A DNA stretch of 64,000 bases, taken from positions 17,034 to 81,033 of the forward strand of contig VUYV01000297.1 in assembly GCA_008711295.1 (NCBI GenBank), written 5' to 3'. A program made the translations under genes and the position numbers. Under the pieces are notes generated by a model. That model ran no database searches. It saw nothing but the letters and a program-made list of their open reading frames with translations, and was not told the DNA's origin. Below are positions 13,401 to 25,395 of this stretch, in pieces (position 1 is the first letter of the stretch; each line of letters starts with the position of its first letter). The DNA comes from Anarhynchus alexandrinus. Taxonomy: Eukaryota; Chordata; Aves; Charadriiformes; Charadriidae.

Positions 13401-16400
13401 TTATGGTGCTACACTACTCGGATTTCGGGGGCTAGAAACTGTTTTGCTTTGTTTTGCGAGAGGTAGTTAACCTTCCACAATTTTCTCAGTTCATACTGAA
13501 TCCCTAGCTTAGGCATTTGATTAGCCACACAGTTAGGAACCTTTTATAAGCAATTACTTACAGCGTGTAGGAGCATTTTTGTTAGGCTTTGATTTCCCAA
13601 ATCTAAGGACATAAATAGCTTAATTCCTAGTGATCCCTCTAGGCATTTTTCTTTAACCAATTTAAAGCTAGGATCCAGAATAGTAGAGGTAAACAGAAGA
13701 GAAGGGTTCTATGAAAGCAACAGAATAAGCAAAACATTACAAATAGGCAATCCTTATTTCCTCTATGGTATGGATTTCCACAGATAAGATACTCTGGGAG
13801 ATCAACTATCAGGAGTCTTAAAGCGGTCAAGGATAGCTTTTCTGTGTGAAACCAGAAGTTGTTGTCCGTGAAATCTGGATAGCATATGTAAACCTGTCTC
13901 CAGCCCTACCAACTAACAAAGGTACACTCAACAGTCATGAAAAAATTCAAATATTTAAGTATCAATCTGCAAAGAAAGAGACATGCATTTAGGTTCTGAA
14001 CTTCTGTGAGCCCCTATGTAGTTTTTAAGAACTTTCTCCAAAGTCAGTCTGACCTTCTAAACAGGCCTCTTAACAGTCCTAAAGCAGGTAGATTTCTCCT
14101 CTTCAGGTAAGCAGTATGCTTTGAAAGATAATCCATTGAGAGTTGGACAGACAAAATTCCAGACTGGTGAGAGAAAGCCCAGAATCTGCTTTCATTATAC
14201 TGTAGATGATGGACAGATATTACCCTTCACTGCTTGTTACTCTGAAGTTCTGACTGAAACCCAAGATGATCCTTTCAATAAGAAGTAACAAAGGAAACAG
14301 GTTCCAAGGACTTCTTTCCATGTATAAGGATTAAAAGATTTCTCAAGCCGGGAAATGAAGCAGAGATTGATGAGAAAAAAAGGGGATAAACAAGTTTTCC
14401 TTTCACAGAGCACTGTCAGCAGAAACAAGAGCTAGATTTACCTTCAGCAAGGTCAATTCTGACCGGGGGGAAGAAAAAAAAAAACAACACAACCCCCAAA
14501 AAAACCCAGAAGTAATACCTGTGGCTAAGCCAGAGCTTTTGCCTTGTAATTAAAAAAAAATTAAAAAAGGTGTTTTATAAAAAAATTTCCAAGAAACAAC
14601 ATACCACCTCCTAGTGAACAGCTTTTTAGAAAACAATAGTAGAACTATCTCCTCAGATTCTGCAACTCAACCTAACACAAAGAATGTTCTCTGCATTGTT
14701 CATCTCTTCAGTTACAGTTTCTTAAATTTAATACTGAGAATAAAGACCATCAATTCTTTTGAACACTAAATCTGCTGACAACTACCAAAGTGACTTCATA
14801 ATTTTGCCAGTTTCAAAGGTAACCAAGATTTCATCTTGCATGAAAATGAGTTTCTCATGAATAGGAAAACAATGAGAAGATAAACAAGGTAGGAAACTGT
14901 TTCCTTACAGGTATTTACAGCAAACTGCATGCAACTGTTAGTTTTCCAAATCTGTAAAGGCAAAGAAATAGTTGACATGACTGTAAGAAGAGAGACCAAA
15001 AAATTTCCAGAGGAAGAATATGGATGTATTTTCAAACCTGCTGCAGGAATACCTGCTGTAAGATTCCTAGTATCATAAGGCAAAGATATTATCCCAAATC
15101 ACTTATAATCTGCTTTACCTAGTCCAAAACATGGCGACCTTCAATATTTGAAAGAAAGCATTCTATAGGCAACAGGATCATCCAGCACTTAGGGGCATTT
15201 TTTCAGTTCAAGATTCCATTAGCCTTGGAACAAAGAATGTCCAAATGCAAGAAGGTCAGTTAGCACCTTTACTACAGTTTAACAAGCAGTTTAAGAGAAA
15301 AAGACAGACTACTTGGCAGGTAGGTCCATCTGCTGGGGTATCTACTTTGAACATCAAAATAAGGAGAAGGACTAAGCCATTCTGCATCTGAAGCAGCCCA
15401 ATTCACCTGATCAGCTATTCACATTCTCAGAACCAAGAAGCCCTCTGGAGTGGCCAGAGCAAGAGGAACACCTTTTTGCCTTCAAGAAAAGCAGATTCTA
15501 GCACTTTGGAAAACAGCTGGATTGCTGCTTAGAAGTTAATACACACTATTTTCAGTCTAGGGCAAAATCAGCCCTAAAGCTCAAAGCTCAGGAGAGTCCC
15601 TTCACAGGTTGATAAACCTTTTTAAGACAATACCTTCTCATCTCAAATTCTTCTAGAGCATTTGGTACAAGTCTATCTTTAAGCAACCTCACATACACTC
15701 TAAGCCTTCCTTGAAACTGACTATAGGGCTGTTCTCAAAAAATTGCAGTAAGACATTTATTCATGTAAGGAACAGAAAACTTAACATAGCAAGAAAAATG
15801 CTTCAAATTCTTTCCTGATTCTGGAAGGCAAACAAGAAACAGGTGTTTGGGGGGAAAAAAAAAAATCTATAATAAAGCTTCCACGTGAGAAAAAACAGGT
15901 GAGCTTGTGTGAGAAGAAGAAATGTATGGTGGGTTAATTATGCCACTATCTCTACATCATGGTTCGATGGGTTACAGTCTTGGACTAGAAGTTTAAGTTT
16001 CTTATTTCTACACCAGGATGCTGCGTAAGCAACAACAATAGAGCCAGATCTCTAAAGAAAATGCTTCAACTCATTTAATGGTATGGATTCAGTTTAAATT
16101 TGGTACACATTTGCCCTTTGTGGGTATTACAAACAGTTTACATAGATTTTGAATTATGGCAGTATTTCATTTGCACAGAGTGTGTTACATACATGAATTA
16201 TTCACTTCCAGACTCACAACCCTTTCATATGCCATAAACTAATGTTTTTCCTTATCCTAGACCAAATTTAAGACCTAGATTCCTGCATGCTTTTGCACAC
16301 ACTCTGTCTACTCTCCCCTGCTAGCAAGCAGCTACATAGTTTGCACATCTGCTTTTTCAGGACGCTAACACTGATGAACTGCATGTCAGCGGGAACAAAA

Positions 16401-16889
16401 TCAAAATGCACTTGCAAAGCAAGGAAGAGAGAAAGAAAGAGCATATGCAACAAGCATAGGAAATCATCTGTCTGAGACAGAAGGCTATCCTCAGGCAGCA
16501 CAGCAAAAGAGTCTAGTTCAACAGAGCCTTTCCACTGCCTGGGGATGGCTCCTGGCAGATACACCTCTGAATACCCCGACCGCCAGCTTTGTGTTACACT
16601 GACGATATATATACTGCTGAAGATATATATACGCTGCTTCCAGAGAAGAATACAGCACTACAATTTGCTACAATAGGATAAAAAGGTTGAGGAAAAACCA
16701 ATGCTAGTAAAAAACCTATTCCATTACTTGTGACAGAGGTGAAAGAGAAAGATGCATTACTCTTATTGATGTAATGCAGAAGAGCCCAGTATTCAACTAG
16801 GACACCTGTTACTGTGTTTGTATAAGACATGACATAACAAAACAAAGCACACACAAGAAAATGGTGCCTGCCTCTGAAAGTTCAGAGTC
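10444..16889. other. Intron 2 sequence, no gene seen
   Basis: AT-rich, with homopolymer runs at about 12878-12891, 14465-14510 and 15850-15866, and an imperfect 18-bp tandem duplication (GATATATATAC core) at 16604-16639. A weak MIR-like patch may lie near 15958-16030. No coding segment with splice sites or protein similarity seen. Confidence 0.5.
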
Positions 16890-18800
16890 TTATAACTAGA
16901 TTAAAAATGGACCCAGACAGAACAGTGGAGAGCACTGAAAGGCTATGTATTACTTCTCACACACAGAAAAGTAAGCAGTATTTCTTACAGCCTTAAATAG
17001 GAAGGATTAGGAAAAAAAAATTTAAAATCAAATTAGGAGATCGTGAATCTGAGCGACAAGAAAACCAGAACAAGATGGCAGATGATGGGTTAAGGATGAT
17101 GTAGATTAAAAGCCACATCTTGAAGTGAGAGTCTGAGAACTCACCATGAATTCAAGAACAATTTTTAAGTTTGTGGCAGAAAAACATGAACCTAGAGTAA
17201 AAAAGAAGCTCTACAAGACTCTGAAAAAAAGTGACCAGGTTGCCAAAAGCTACCCCAAGGAATGGTATTCCAGGATAAAGTGAAGGAAGGCACAAGCAGA
17301 ACTTCAGTGAATCCCCCACAAAAAAAAATCTGGGAGTAATGAACAACGGCCTCTGCAAAAAATAGTGGAAAGAAAGGCAGTAATCAAAAGAGGACACAGA
17401 TGGGAAACAACAGTGAAACACTTCAAGAGCAGCACAGCTGATAGTGACAAACGTAGATGACAGGGAAAGGAAAATGAAGTACTGGATCTGAACATTAGCT
17501 AGGAAGAGATCATCGTAAACACTCATTACAATTGTTGTAGAGCACAATTGAAGCTGCAGTGGAGGACAAGAGCCCCGAACAATACACTTAAAGAATTTTG
17601 AGATGAAAAAAGGGAAAGGAAATTAAGAGGTAGTTACAAAGGCAAGAGAGGCCACAGGCATTTTGAACACTTGGTTGTGGTTTGGTTTTGGGGGTTTGTT
17701 TTGTTTGTTTGTTTTTTTAAAAAAAAAGGGAAACACTCACATCTACAGGTACTATGAGGGAAAAGAAAAGCTTGGAGTTGAGCAAGTGATTAAAGGAAAG
17801 AGGTAGAGAGAAAGGACACGAGGTTCAAGGGAGATAAGGAAATGTTCTTGTATGGTGCCATAAGGGCAGATGAAAGGGTTAAGAAGAGGAGAAAAAAAAA
17901 TTCTATCTGTGACAAGGAGATGATCATAACCATTGGAGGAAAGTGATAAAGGGTAAGCCAAAATGTATTCCATCAGAAAGTCATCAAGATGCCATGCAGA
18001 GGAAGAGCTTGATGTCAAACATGCAAAACACATAAAAATGTTGTGGATAATGGGCTACTATTTGTCAAGTTTAATCAGAGCCTATTAGCATAGCAAGTTT
18101 CTGCCGTGCATACCCCCTTTGCAGGTACAGGAACACAAAAAGGACTGCTGGAGGACAACTCAAGTGGTTCAAGAACATGCAGAGAAGGCATTTACTATTG
18201 GGAGAACAAGGATCATAAATGAAAGACAGATCCTGAAAACAGGAAAAAGGGAAAATCAGGCTGGAGCGATCCAAATTCAAAATACCAGTGAACTACAAGA
18301 CATATGAAAGCATGGCCACATTGCAAGTAGAATCCAAATGGTGGTGGAGATCCCGAAAGAAACCTTGCAATTATCAGAGATAAGAAATTCAGCAGTTGCA
18401 TCAGAACAAGCATGCAGGCACGGCTCTATGAAAACCAAATGAAATTAACTGACTTTGTTTAATGAGAGGCTAGAAAAAAGAATGCAGGCCAAATCAAGTT
18501 AGGGCAAAGAAGCATGTAATTACTGTCAAAGAACAGTGAGTGAAAATGGAGAACAAGCCAGGAATCAAACCTGAAGGCCCATGGGGAGGAAACGAGCACA
18601 CTGTAAGTAACAATACAGAGTGAAGAAAAGATAAAAACTGGATCCCAACACTGTTTAGAAAAGGAATATGAAGACAACAGGAAAAAGTAGTCTAGTGCCT
18701 CTTCCACGGTCTGGCCCAGGACAGAAAGCACAATGCAAAAGGTAACCACAAATAAAGGGATGCAGCATACTGATGATGGCAAAGAAAGCCACATTAACTG
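16890..18800. other. Purine-skewed intronic block of unknown origin
   Basis: About 1.9 kb where the plus strand is strongly A/G-rich and T-poor. It holds many GAAAGG/GGAAAAGA-type words and a local (GTTT)n run at 17692-17716. The long minus-strand frames here are hydrophobic Phe/Leu/Ser strings, which is what purine-rich DNA gives when read backwards, so I do not regard them as genes. It could be an old repeat or a decayed retroposed sequence. I do not recognise a family. Confidence 0.4.
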
Positions 18801-19120
18801 TGGTTTTAAAGTGTCAGCTTATGTCTCAAAATTAAGAATAGTGAGTGTCTTCATCCACAACCAGGTGGTTGTGAATAAAGTTCTCCCTTTGTCCGTGCTT
18901 TAATTTTACATATGTCTTCTCACTCGTATACCCGCACTTTGGAGAATGTCAGTTATCAGTATGACTTATGGTATAATTCATACTGAATCCATCAATATTA
19001 AACCCATCCATGTTTCACTTAAACCTTACAGACCTCTGTGCCATTCTCCTCTATCCACCTTATTTTGTAAGGACTCAAAATTCTCCTACAGTTGTGTAAT
19101 ATGTATTACAGCCACAGGGT

Positions 19121-19410
19121 ATCTTCGGTTGGAAGGGACCCCTGCTGAGGGGGGTCAAAGCAGAGCCAACTTTGAAGCTAGATCCAACTTCAGAGGTTAA
19201 GTGGATTGCGTAGGGCCTTGCTCAGTCACATTTGTGCATCTCCAAGAACTGATACTCCACAGTTTCTCTGTCGTTTACCCCTCCCTCAATCCAATGTTTG
19301 ACCACCCTCACTGTGAATTTTTTTGCCTAATATTGAATAGGAATTTTCTCTGTTGCAATTTGTTCCTGCTGCTGCTTGTCCTTCCACTTTATGACTCCAA
19401 GAAGAGCCCA
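19121..19410 (-). mobile_element. CR1 LINE 3' fragment, sense on -
   Basis: The plus strand reads as the reverse complement of a CR1 3' end. 'TTCGGTTGGAAGGGACC' at 19124-19140 is the classic terminal block. It is followed by 'TGACCACCCTCACTGTGAAT' near 19298-19317 and the 'gaattttctctgttgcaatt' / 'ccaagaagagccc' blocks. It is 5'-truncated, about 290 bp, with small internal differences from the family, and inserted about 300 bp inside intron 2 from the TCF20 donor site. Confidence 0.8.
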
Positions 19411-19713
19411 AGAGAATATTAAATATCTAAAAGGATAGAATAAAGATGAGAAAAAAGATCACTGTAGTCATGACAAAATCTTTGGACATCCAAAACTTTT
19501 AGTAGGTAATGAGCATCCAGCTTTTTGATGCCTGAAAAATCTGTCTAATCAGGTGGGGCAGAGATCTAAATGAGGCCATCAAAAGGACATCATTACAGAT
19601 TTAAGATGAAAGATGATTGCTTAAGACATGAAAGAAGAACAAAGAAAAATGGTATTCCAAATGGTATACGTACACAAAATGATTTGTTTTCATTTGCAAT
19701 AGCAAGGTTAGGT

Positions 19714-19722
19714 ACTCACCAT
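19714..19722 (-). other. TCF20: 5' splice site (donor) ending the TCF20 giant coding exon
   Basis: On the minus strand the reading frame ends GCA AGA GAG ATG and is followed at once by GTGAGT (intron bases 19719-19714). This is a near-ideal donor. The exon therefore ends at 19720, after codon 1864, in phase 0. Reading on would add only Val-Ser-Thr and a stop, which is intron read-through. In known TCF20 proteins the residues after Arg-Glu-Met are a Cys-x2-Cys segment of the PHD finger, which fits a new exon starting there. Confidence 0.95.
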
Positions 19723-22700
19723 CTCTCTTGCGATCTCCACAGCTTCCTGCAGCCCATAGAGCCTGCCACAGACCAGGTAGATCCCATTGGCCCAGAGAAT
19801 ACAACCCTCATGGACCCAAAATTCATTGCTGTCAAGAGGTAGTTCAGGAATTTGTAACTCCAGCTCAGTGCCACCTTCTGAAGTGGGCATAGAGGGTTTT
19901 GAGTCCAAAGGAGTCTTTTCACCACCACTGCCACCGTCAGTGGTTGCTTTTTTACAAGAAGCTCCCCTTGAAAGTGACCGAGAGGCTCCACTACAGTCCT
20001 CAGAGCGGTGCCGCCTCTTAAAGCGGGGATGAGCAGCTAGGCTTCTTTGTTCCTTCTGTTGTTGCTGTTCCTCCTCCTCTTCTGTATCTGTCTTGGAACC
20101 ATTAGAAGCACTTTTGTGCCGTACCTTGACCTTGCTCTGCATTTCTGTGGCCCTCTTTGGAGGTGGGTTCTTGGGCAAGGTGGCTGCGTAATCCTGGGGG
20201 TAGAAAGGACCAAAGAGGTCACCCATATTACGATAGCTGGCCCATTTGCCACACAGGCAGCAAACCAGATGCCCCAAGACAGAAGACTCTGTTACTACAG
20301 GGCCCTGCAGCATGAAAGTTGAGGTCGGCAGCACTTTGCTCTCCGCATTGCTAGGAGGGGGTGTTGAAGACCTCTGTCCTTTCCGACCCCTCACCAATTT
20401 GTTCTGCTCCTCTTCCTCTGCATTAATGATTGTGCACACAGCGCCTAATTCACACTTGTTTACCACATGAATATAAGGGAAAAAGGACTTATTCTTGGAG
20501 TCAGTTTTATCTACAGACTGGGTAGCATATTTAAGCTTGATCTCTGGTTCTTGAGGCTCCACAATTGGAGCAGCTCGTCTAGGCTTCCGCTTCCGTGGCT
20601 GTGCTGCAGGTTTTCGCCTCTCCCTCCTTTGCCTCTTTGGCTTTGGCTCACCACCACCTACCCCTTCTGAACACTGTGAAGGTACTGGTGGGGGTGGCGG
20701 GGGCGGTGGCAGTTGCTGCTGTTGCTGCTGCTTCTTCTGCTTGTTCACGCTCCCAATTGGCCTCCCCTTTTTCTTTCCAGAGGGAAAATATCCCTTTGGA
20801 GGGAAACCATCTGGCTTGGGTGAAATGTTTGTCACATCTCCATCTTTTTCCTCAGACTTTGGATTTGGTTCAGAAGTAAACACAGTGGAAGGAGAAATTG
20901 TTTTTGAGTCAGAAAAGGTCAGAGTACCAGCTCCACTTACAGATCCATCAGACCTTCCCTGACCACCTGACTTCTGAGAAGGTGCTGCTGCTGCACTGGA
21001 TCCTGCTCCTTCTTTACCAACACTGGCAGTTTCAGGGACCTCTTTCTTGGTTTTATCATCCTCACTGCTTTGCCACTCTTCTGAAGATCTTGGAAGAGTT
21101 ATTTCACCAGTTGCATCCTGGCTTGCAGGCCCAACTTGATCTAACATCTCTCCTTTCCTCTTCTCAGCCTCTGGGCCATGTCCAGCCATATTTCCTCCCT
21201 CAGGTCCACTCTTAAGGGACAGGATGTCATCGAGAGTGACAGTATCTGCACCAGTTTCAGCACTGTTGGCAGAAACGCTTCTCCTAATATTGGGAGATGT
21301 AATTTTTTGAACAATAGCTTCCAGTTTTAATCCTCGCCCCTTTCTTGGGGGCAATATTTTGGTCTTAGCCGGGCTTGTGAGGGAAACAGCAGGGCAATTC
21401 CTATTATCAGGACTCGGCAGGTCCTTGAAGGAATCTCCCTTTCCAACTGACTTGGCAACATCTTGGCTTTGAGATGAATGGGCATAGGAGTTGTATGTTT
21501 TATCAGCTCCTTCTTTTGCTGAAGTCATCAGTCGCCCTTTATCTTCACTGCCACTGTTCTTCATATCCTGTGGCTGTCTTTTGGTAGGGATAGGCGAGAT
21601 GAAAGAACGGACTCTCCTCCTCATAATTAATGGATTTTGAGGAGACTGGTCTTCCTGGCCAGGGAGCCTGAGCATGGCATTACTAGGCTTAGGCAAATCT
21701 GTAGATTCATCTCTTCGATGCCCATCGCTTTCTTGAGGGCAAAATCTTTTTTGGTTGGCTGCTCCAAGAGGGCCACTGCTTTTGGCGGGAGAAGTTTGCC
21801 GAGAGAGGTCCCAACCAGATTCGTGATGCTGCAACTTCTGGTTGCTATGTTTCAGTTCAGTGCATTTGCTCTGAGTACTGTCACTCCCCATAACGCAGCG
21901 CCCAGCTTCCTGGATTCCAGTATCATGGTAAGAGCTGCCTTGAAGGTACATCATTCCATCCTTGTCATTTTTTAAGGGACTCCTTACTCTTTCCAGAAAC
22001 TGCTGTTGTCTTGGGCTCTTCCTTGCTCCTTCCTGCCTGTGCTGAGCTGCAGCAATGACACCCTGAGCAGTGCTGCTTGCCCAATCTTTGTATTCTTCTT
22101 GCTGTTGCTGGTATATCTGTCTCTTGTAATGATACTGGGAATTTAAACTCTGGTTAGGGTCACCAAAAGCATGAGGCCTAGCATTTGTGTGATATGCTGA
22201 AGCCAAAGACGGGCCTTCTGAATTCTGAGGGTAAGCAGAATGCAAGGAACCCCTGTTAACTCTTTCAGACAGCGTCATGTGTGGGTTCATGTGATGCAGA
22301 TCTGTCCCTGGGCCTCTGCTTCTGCCTGGTGACATTTTCAGCTTATCAGCAAGATCCTGAAATTGAGAAGGTGATTTACCCCTGATGCTTCCAGTTCTCC
22401 CAGGTCCTCGTCTCATCTGTGTTGATCTGCTGTCCTGCTGGGGAATGTAGTCTGGAGCAGCATCGGAGACTGCAGCTCCAGGGCTAGCATTGCCTCGGAA
22501 AGATTCATGCTTGATGCCAGCAGGATGACAATGGTCTCCTGTTTTTTTGTTATTGAGGCTAGCTGAGCTCTTAGACTGTTCAAAATCTTCTTCTTTTATT
22601 TGCCCACTGTGAGCTTTCATCTTTGTTTCCATGGATACTAAACCACCAGGGAGTATTACTGACTGGCTCAAACCAGGGGCAAGACGTTCACTCCTTCCAC

Positions 22701-25347
22701 TTCTGGCCTCAGGACCCATGTGCCCCATTGGGTGAGGGCCAGGATCCCTGACAAGTTGCCTTAATGGAGATATGTCACAGATCACTGATCTCCTCTCTGA
22801 CAGCGCTCCCCCTTCATGGGCAGAAGACTGAGACTCCACATCAAACTTTCTAGCAATAGGGTAATCAGCTAGATTTATCTGCTTCATGTCAGGAGCTGCA
22901 CTGCTAGATTTCCTATCCCAGGGACCCCAGTGAGGGCCTTCCAGGAGAGACCCCATGCTTTTATTTAAGAGGCCTCTATTGGTCAATTCATTGGTCTGAC
23001 TAATTAAGATATTGGGCCTCATGGCTCCCTCCAAACTCCCAGCCATCCCAGAATGCTCCTGTGCGTTCCTTGAATACCTTCTGTCTGGATGATGGTGGTA
23101 CCCCTGTAAGACCTCCTGTAGGAGGCTAGGAAACTTCTCATTCCGGCCTTTGCGCTCACTGTGCCCTGGAAAATCCCCTTTTTCTTGACCAGAAGGATAC
23201 TGCGGAAAGCCACCAGTATTTCTCTGTATACCAGCTGCTATGTTATCCTTGTAACTGTATCTTAAACTGCCAGGAGATTTGGAAGGTTCTGTTCTTGCAG
23301 GAAAATTTGGCCCAATAACTGCATGACCAGGCTGGCTGTTCCCCTCTCCATTATGGTTAGTGTTATCTCCACTTTTGCTCCCTTTACTTCCTCCTTGAGT
23401 TTCTGGCTGTGTCCCTACATGCCCAGTTTCTTTCGCTCCACTAGCACTAGATGGTGCCTGAGTGCCTGTGGAAGCATCATCTTGTGCAGGTTTATCTTGT
23501 CCACCCGACTTTTCTACTCTTCCTGTCATGGCTTCCCGGGAGACAATTACCCCAACTGCCTTTTCATTCACTTTTGGGGCATTTTCCACAGCCACCACAG
23601 CTTCCTTTTCATCAGGGGAGGCCACATCCTCCCTAGCTGCAGGGCTGCTGCTGAGTTTTGATGGCTCATTCTGAGAGCCTTGTGCTGGTGAGGAGTTGGA
23701 TCTCTCTAAGTTACCCCCTTTGTAAGTGGTGTCTGAGCTGGTGCTCTGGCCACTCAGCTGTCTCACCCTTTCCCCATGATCCTCTGAACTACTGGAACAG
23801 CCACCATCAAGCGATTCTGCCAGGGGAGACTTGAGTTGCTCCTCTGCCTGGGAGGAGCCGTCTGAGTTGGTGCAGCTGTCGGCCTTCTTTGAAGAGGATG
23901 ACCTTTTGGAACTTTTTTTCTGAGGTGCCAAGGCGTCTGAGAGCAACATGTGCTGCACTGTATTGGGCAGATTGGCTACTTGAGAACTTAGAGCACTCAG
24001 GCTACTCAGCCCTGGATCTGTGAGCCTTTTTTCCTGCAGTCCTTCCAGCCCAAATCCCTTGAATCCCCCTGCATGAGCATTGGGGCTTGGCATCATAGAT
24101 GGTGTAGGACTAAGCTGAGGCATCATCTGCAGGATTCGGTTTCTAGAACCCATGGACATGTTGCCTTGCCCACACTGGAGATTTTCTCCACCTGGCATGA
24201 GTGGAGAAGGGGTAGAGCTGCAGCTTGGAGACTGAACCACAGATGCAGCAGGAGATGGATTAGAGATTGGACTGAAGTTTTGGTGGAACTGCATCGGTGA
24301 CCTTACAGGAACTTCAGTCTGGCTGTACTGCCCCACTTGACTTTGAAGAGAGAGCTTGGTGGCAGCATTTGAATACTGCATTATGTGCTGAGGTGGGTGC
24401 TGTTGCTGTTGCCCCTGCTGCCCGCTTTGGGGCAGCTTAGACTGCTCAAAGCTTTTCATTGGTTGAGACTGAAAACTGTAGTTTGACTGGGTCCCATATG
24501 CCTGTGCATTGGAACCCACAGCATGGCCTTCATACTGTGACCCAGAATTCACACTGTAGCTTCCATCATAATTCTGTCCTGACTGGCCAAAACGCTGTGG
24601 GGAGGGGAAAGAGGAGGAAGAGGAGGACGAAGGTGGCTGATAGTGTTGGCTGAACTGACCCACTCGTAACTGGTACCCAGAAGCAGAGGAAGGCAGGGTG
24701 GATGGACGCTGCATTGGCTGCAAGTGCGAGGTGCTAGAAGCAGACTGGCTGGAAGCCTGGGGTAAAGGCTGATGAGATTGATAAATCTGCTGTCTCAGCT
24801 GCTGCACCTGCTGCTGCTGGCTAGAAGCCTGCTGCTGATACTGGGCACTCCCTGGCGAAAAAGGACCAGTATAATCCTGTTGATAGTGGGACACACCCCC
24901 AAGGGTCGAGTGCTGTGTTTGAAACTGGCCCACATGTCCCTCACTCCCATACTGACTCCCAAAGCTACTCCCTTGAGGGGGCCCATAGCTCTGTACGGGT
25001 CCAGAAGGCCTGCGCTGAGGTGGCTGCTGCCCTCCTGACGCCACGGGATCTTTGTTGGCAGCCATATAGTAAAACTCTCCTGCTTCTTTTCTGAAACCTT
25101 GGTAGCTCTGATGGCCAGAGCCCTCACCAGGCATTGCTGTAGAGGCTCCTGTTGCTCCACGACGTCCACTGCCAGCACCTCCTCCAAAGCTCTGGAACAT
25201 CTGGGCCTGCTGGCGGGGGCTGAACTCTTCCAGTCGGGATGAACTGTGCACTTCCTGCGGGTAGCTCTGCTGGTTTCCGTGGTAACTACTTTGCTCCCGA
25301 AAAGACTGCATGCTGTTCAGCAGCAGAGCGGCAGCTCGAAAGCCCTC
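19720..25347 (-). CDS. TCF20: TCF20 (transcription factor 20, SPBP/AR1), giant coding exon, residues 1-1864 (C-terminus missing)
   Basis: TCF20 is a large nuclear chromatin-associated co-regulator, a paralogue of RAI1, first described binding the stromelysin-1 promoter. The start is ATG 25311-25309, giving [20 protein letters not shown], the known family N-terminus; 25312-25347 is 5'UTR. Visible parts are: a Gln/Ser/Pro-rich N-terminal transactivation region (about 1-430); a Ser/Lys stretch (SSKKADS); a conserved block [19 protein letters not shown] near 727-745; a sumoylation-type site I905-K906-E-E908; an AT-hook with Gly-Arg-Pro at 1516-1518; poly-Gln 1528-1533 and poly-Pro 1535-1542; a basic [17 protein letters not shown] cluster (likely NLS); and the start of an extended PHD/ADD finger with Cys at 1684, 1685, 1687 and the W1832-V-H1834-E-G-C1837 knuckle. 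No stop or frameshift interrupts it. The human protein is about 1960 aa, so roughly 80-100 C-terminal residues, including the PHD zinc ligands, are encoded by exons not in this window. Identity is very secure. Confidence 0.97.
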
Positions 25348-25395
25348 CTAAAGGGTGAGAAAAAGAAAGAGGGGGAAGAAAAAAAAAAAAAGGTA
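25348..25395 (-). other. TCF20: 3' splice site (acceptor) and polypyrimidine tract before the TCF20 coding exon
   Basis: Read on the minus strand, a long pyrimidine run (T12 followed by CTTCCCCCTCTTTC and TTTTTCTCACCCTT) ends in TAG at 25350-25348. It is followed by GAGGGCTTTCGAGCTGCC and, 36 nt later, the ATG. This is a textbook acceptor. It shows that the ATG exon is internal and that the first exon(s) are non-coding and lie at higher coordinates. The family has a non-coding first exon, which agrees. Confidence 0.9.

Noticed and set aside
15958..16030. tRNA-like or MIR-like words (GGTTCGATGGGTTACAG, TTGGACTAGAAGTTTAAG).
   Set aside because: No tRNA cloverleaf can be formed around the B-box-like word, and the SINE match is too weak to call.
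16268..18794. Series of minus-strand frames rich in Phe, Leu and Ser that resemble membrane proteins.
   Set aside because: Purine-skewed DNA read on the opposite strand gives UUC/CUU/UCU-rich codons automatically; the frames are short, disconnected and lack conserved motifs.
19711..19719. TCF20 ending naturally in Val-Ser-Thr and stop at 19708.
   Set aside because: The bases are a consensus donor (GTGAGT), and the family protein continues with the PHD cysteines, so this is intron read-through.
19787..25187. Many 60-130-codon frames on both strands inside the TCF20 exon.
   Set aside because: They are shadows of the 1864-codon TCF20 frame in other reading frames, with no independent support.
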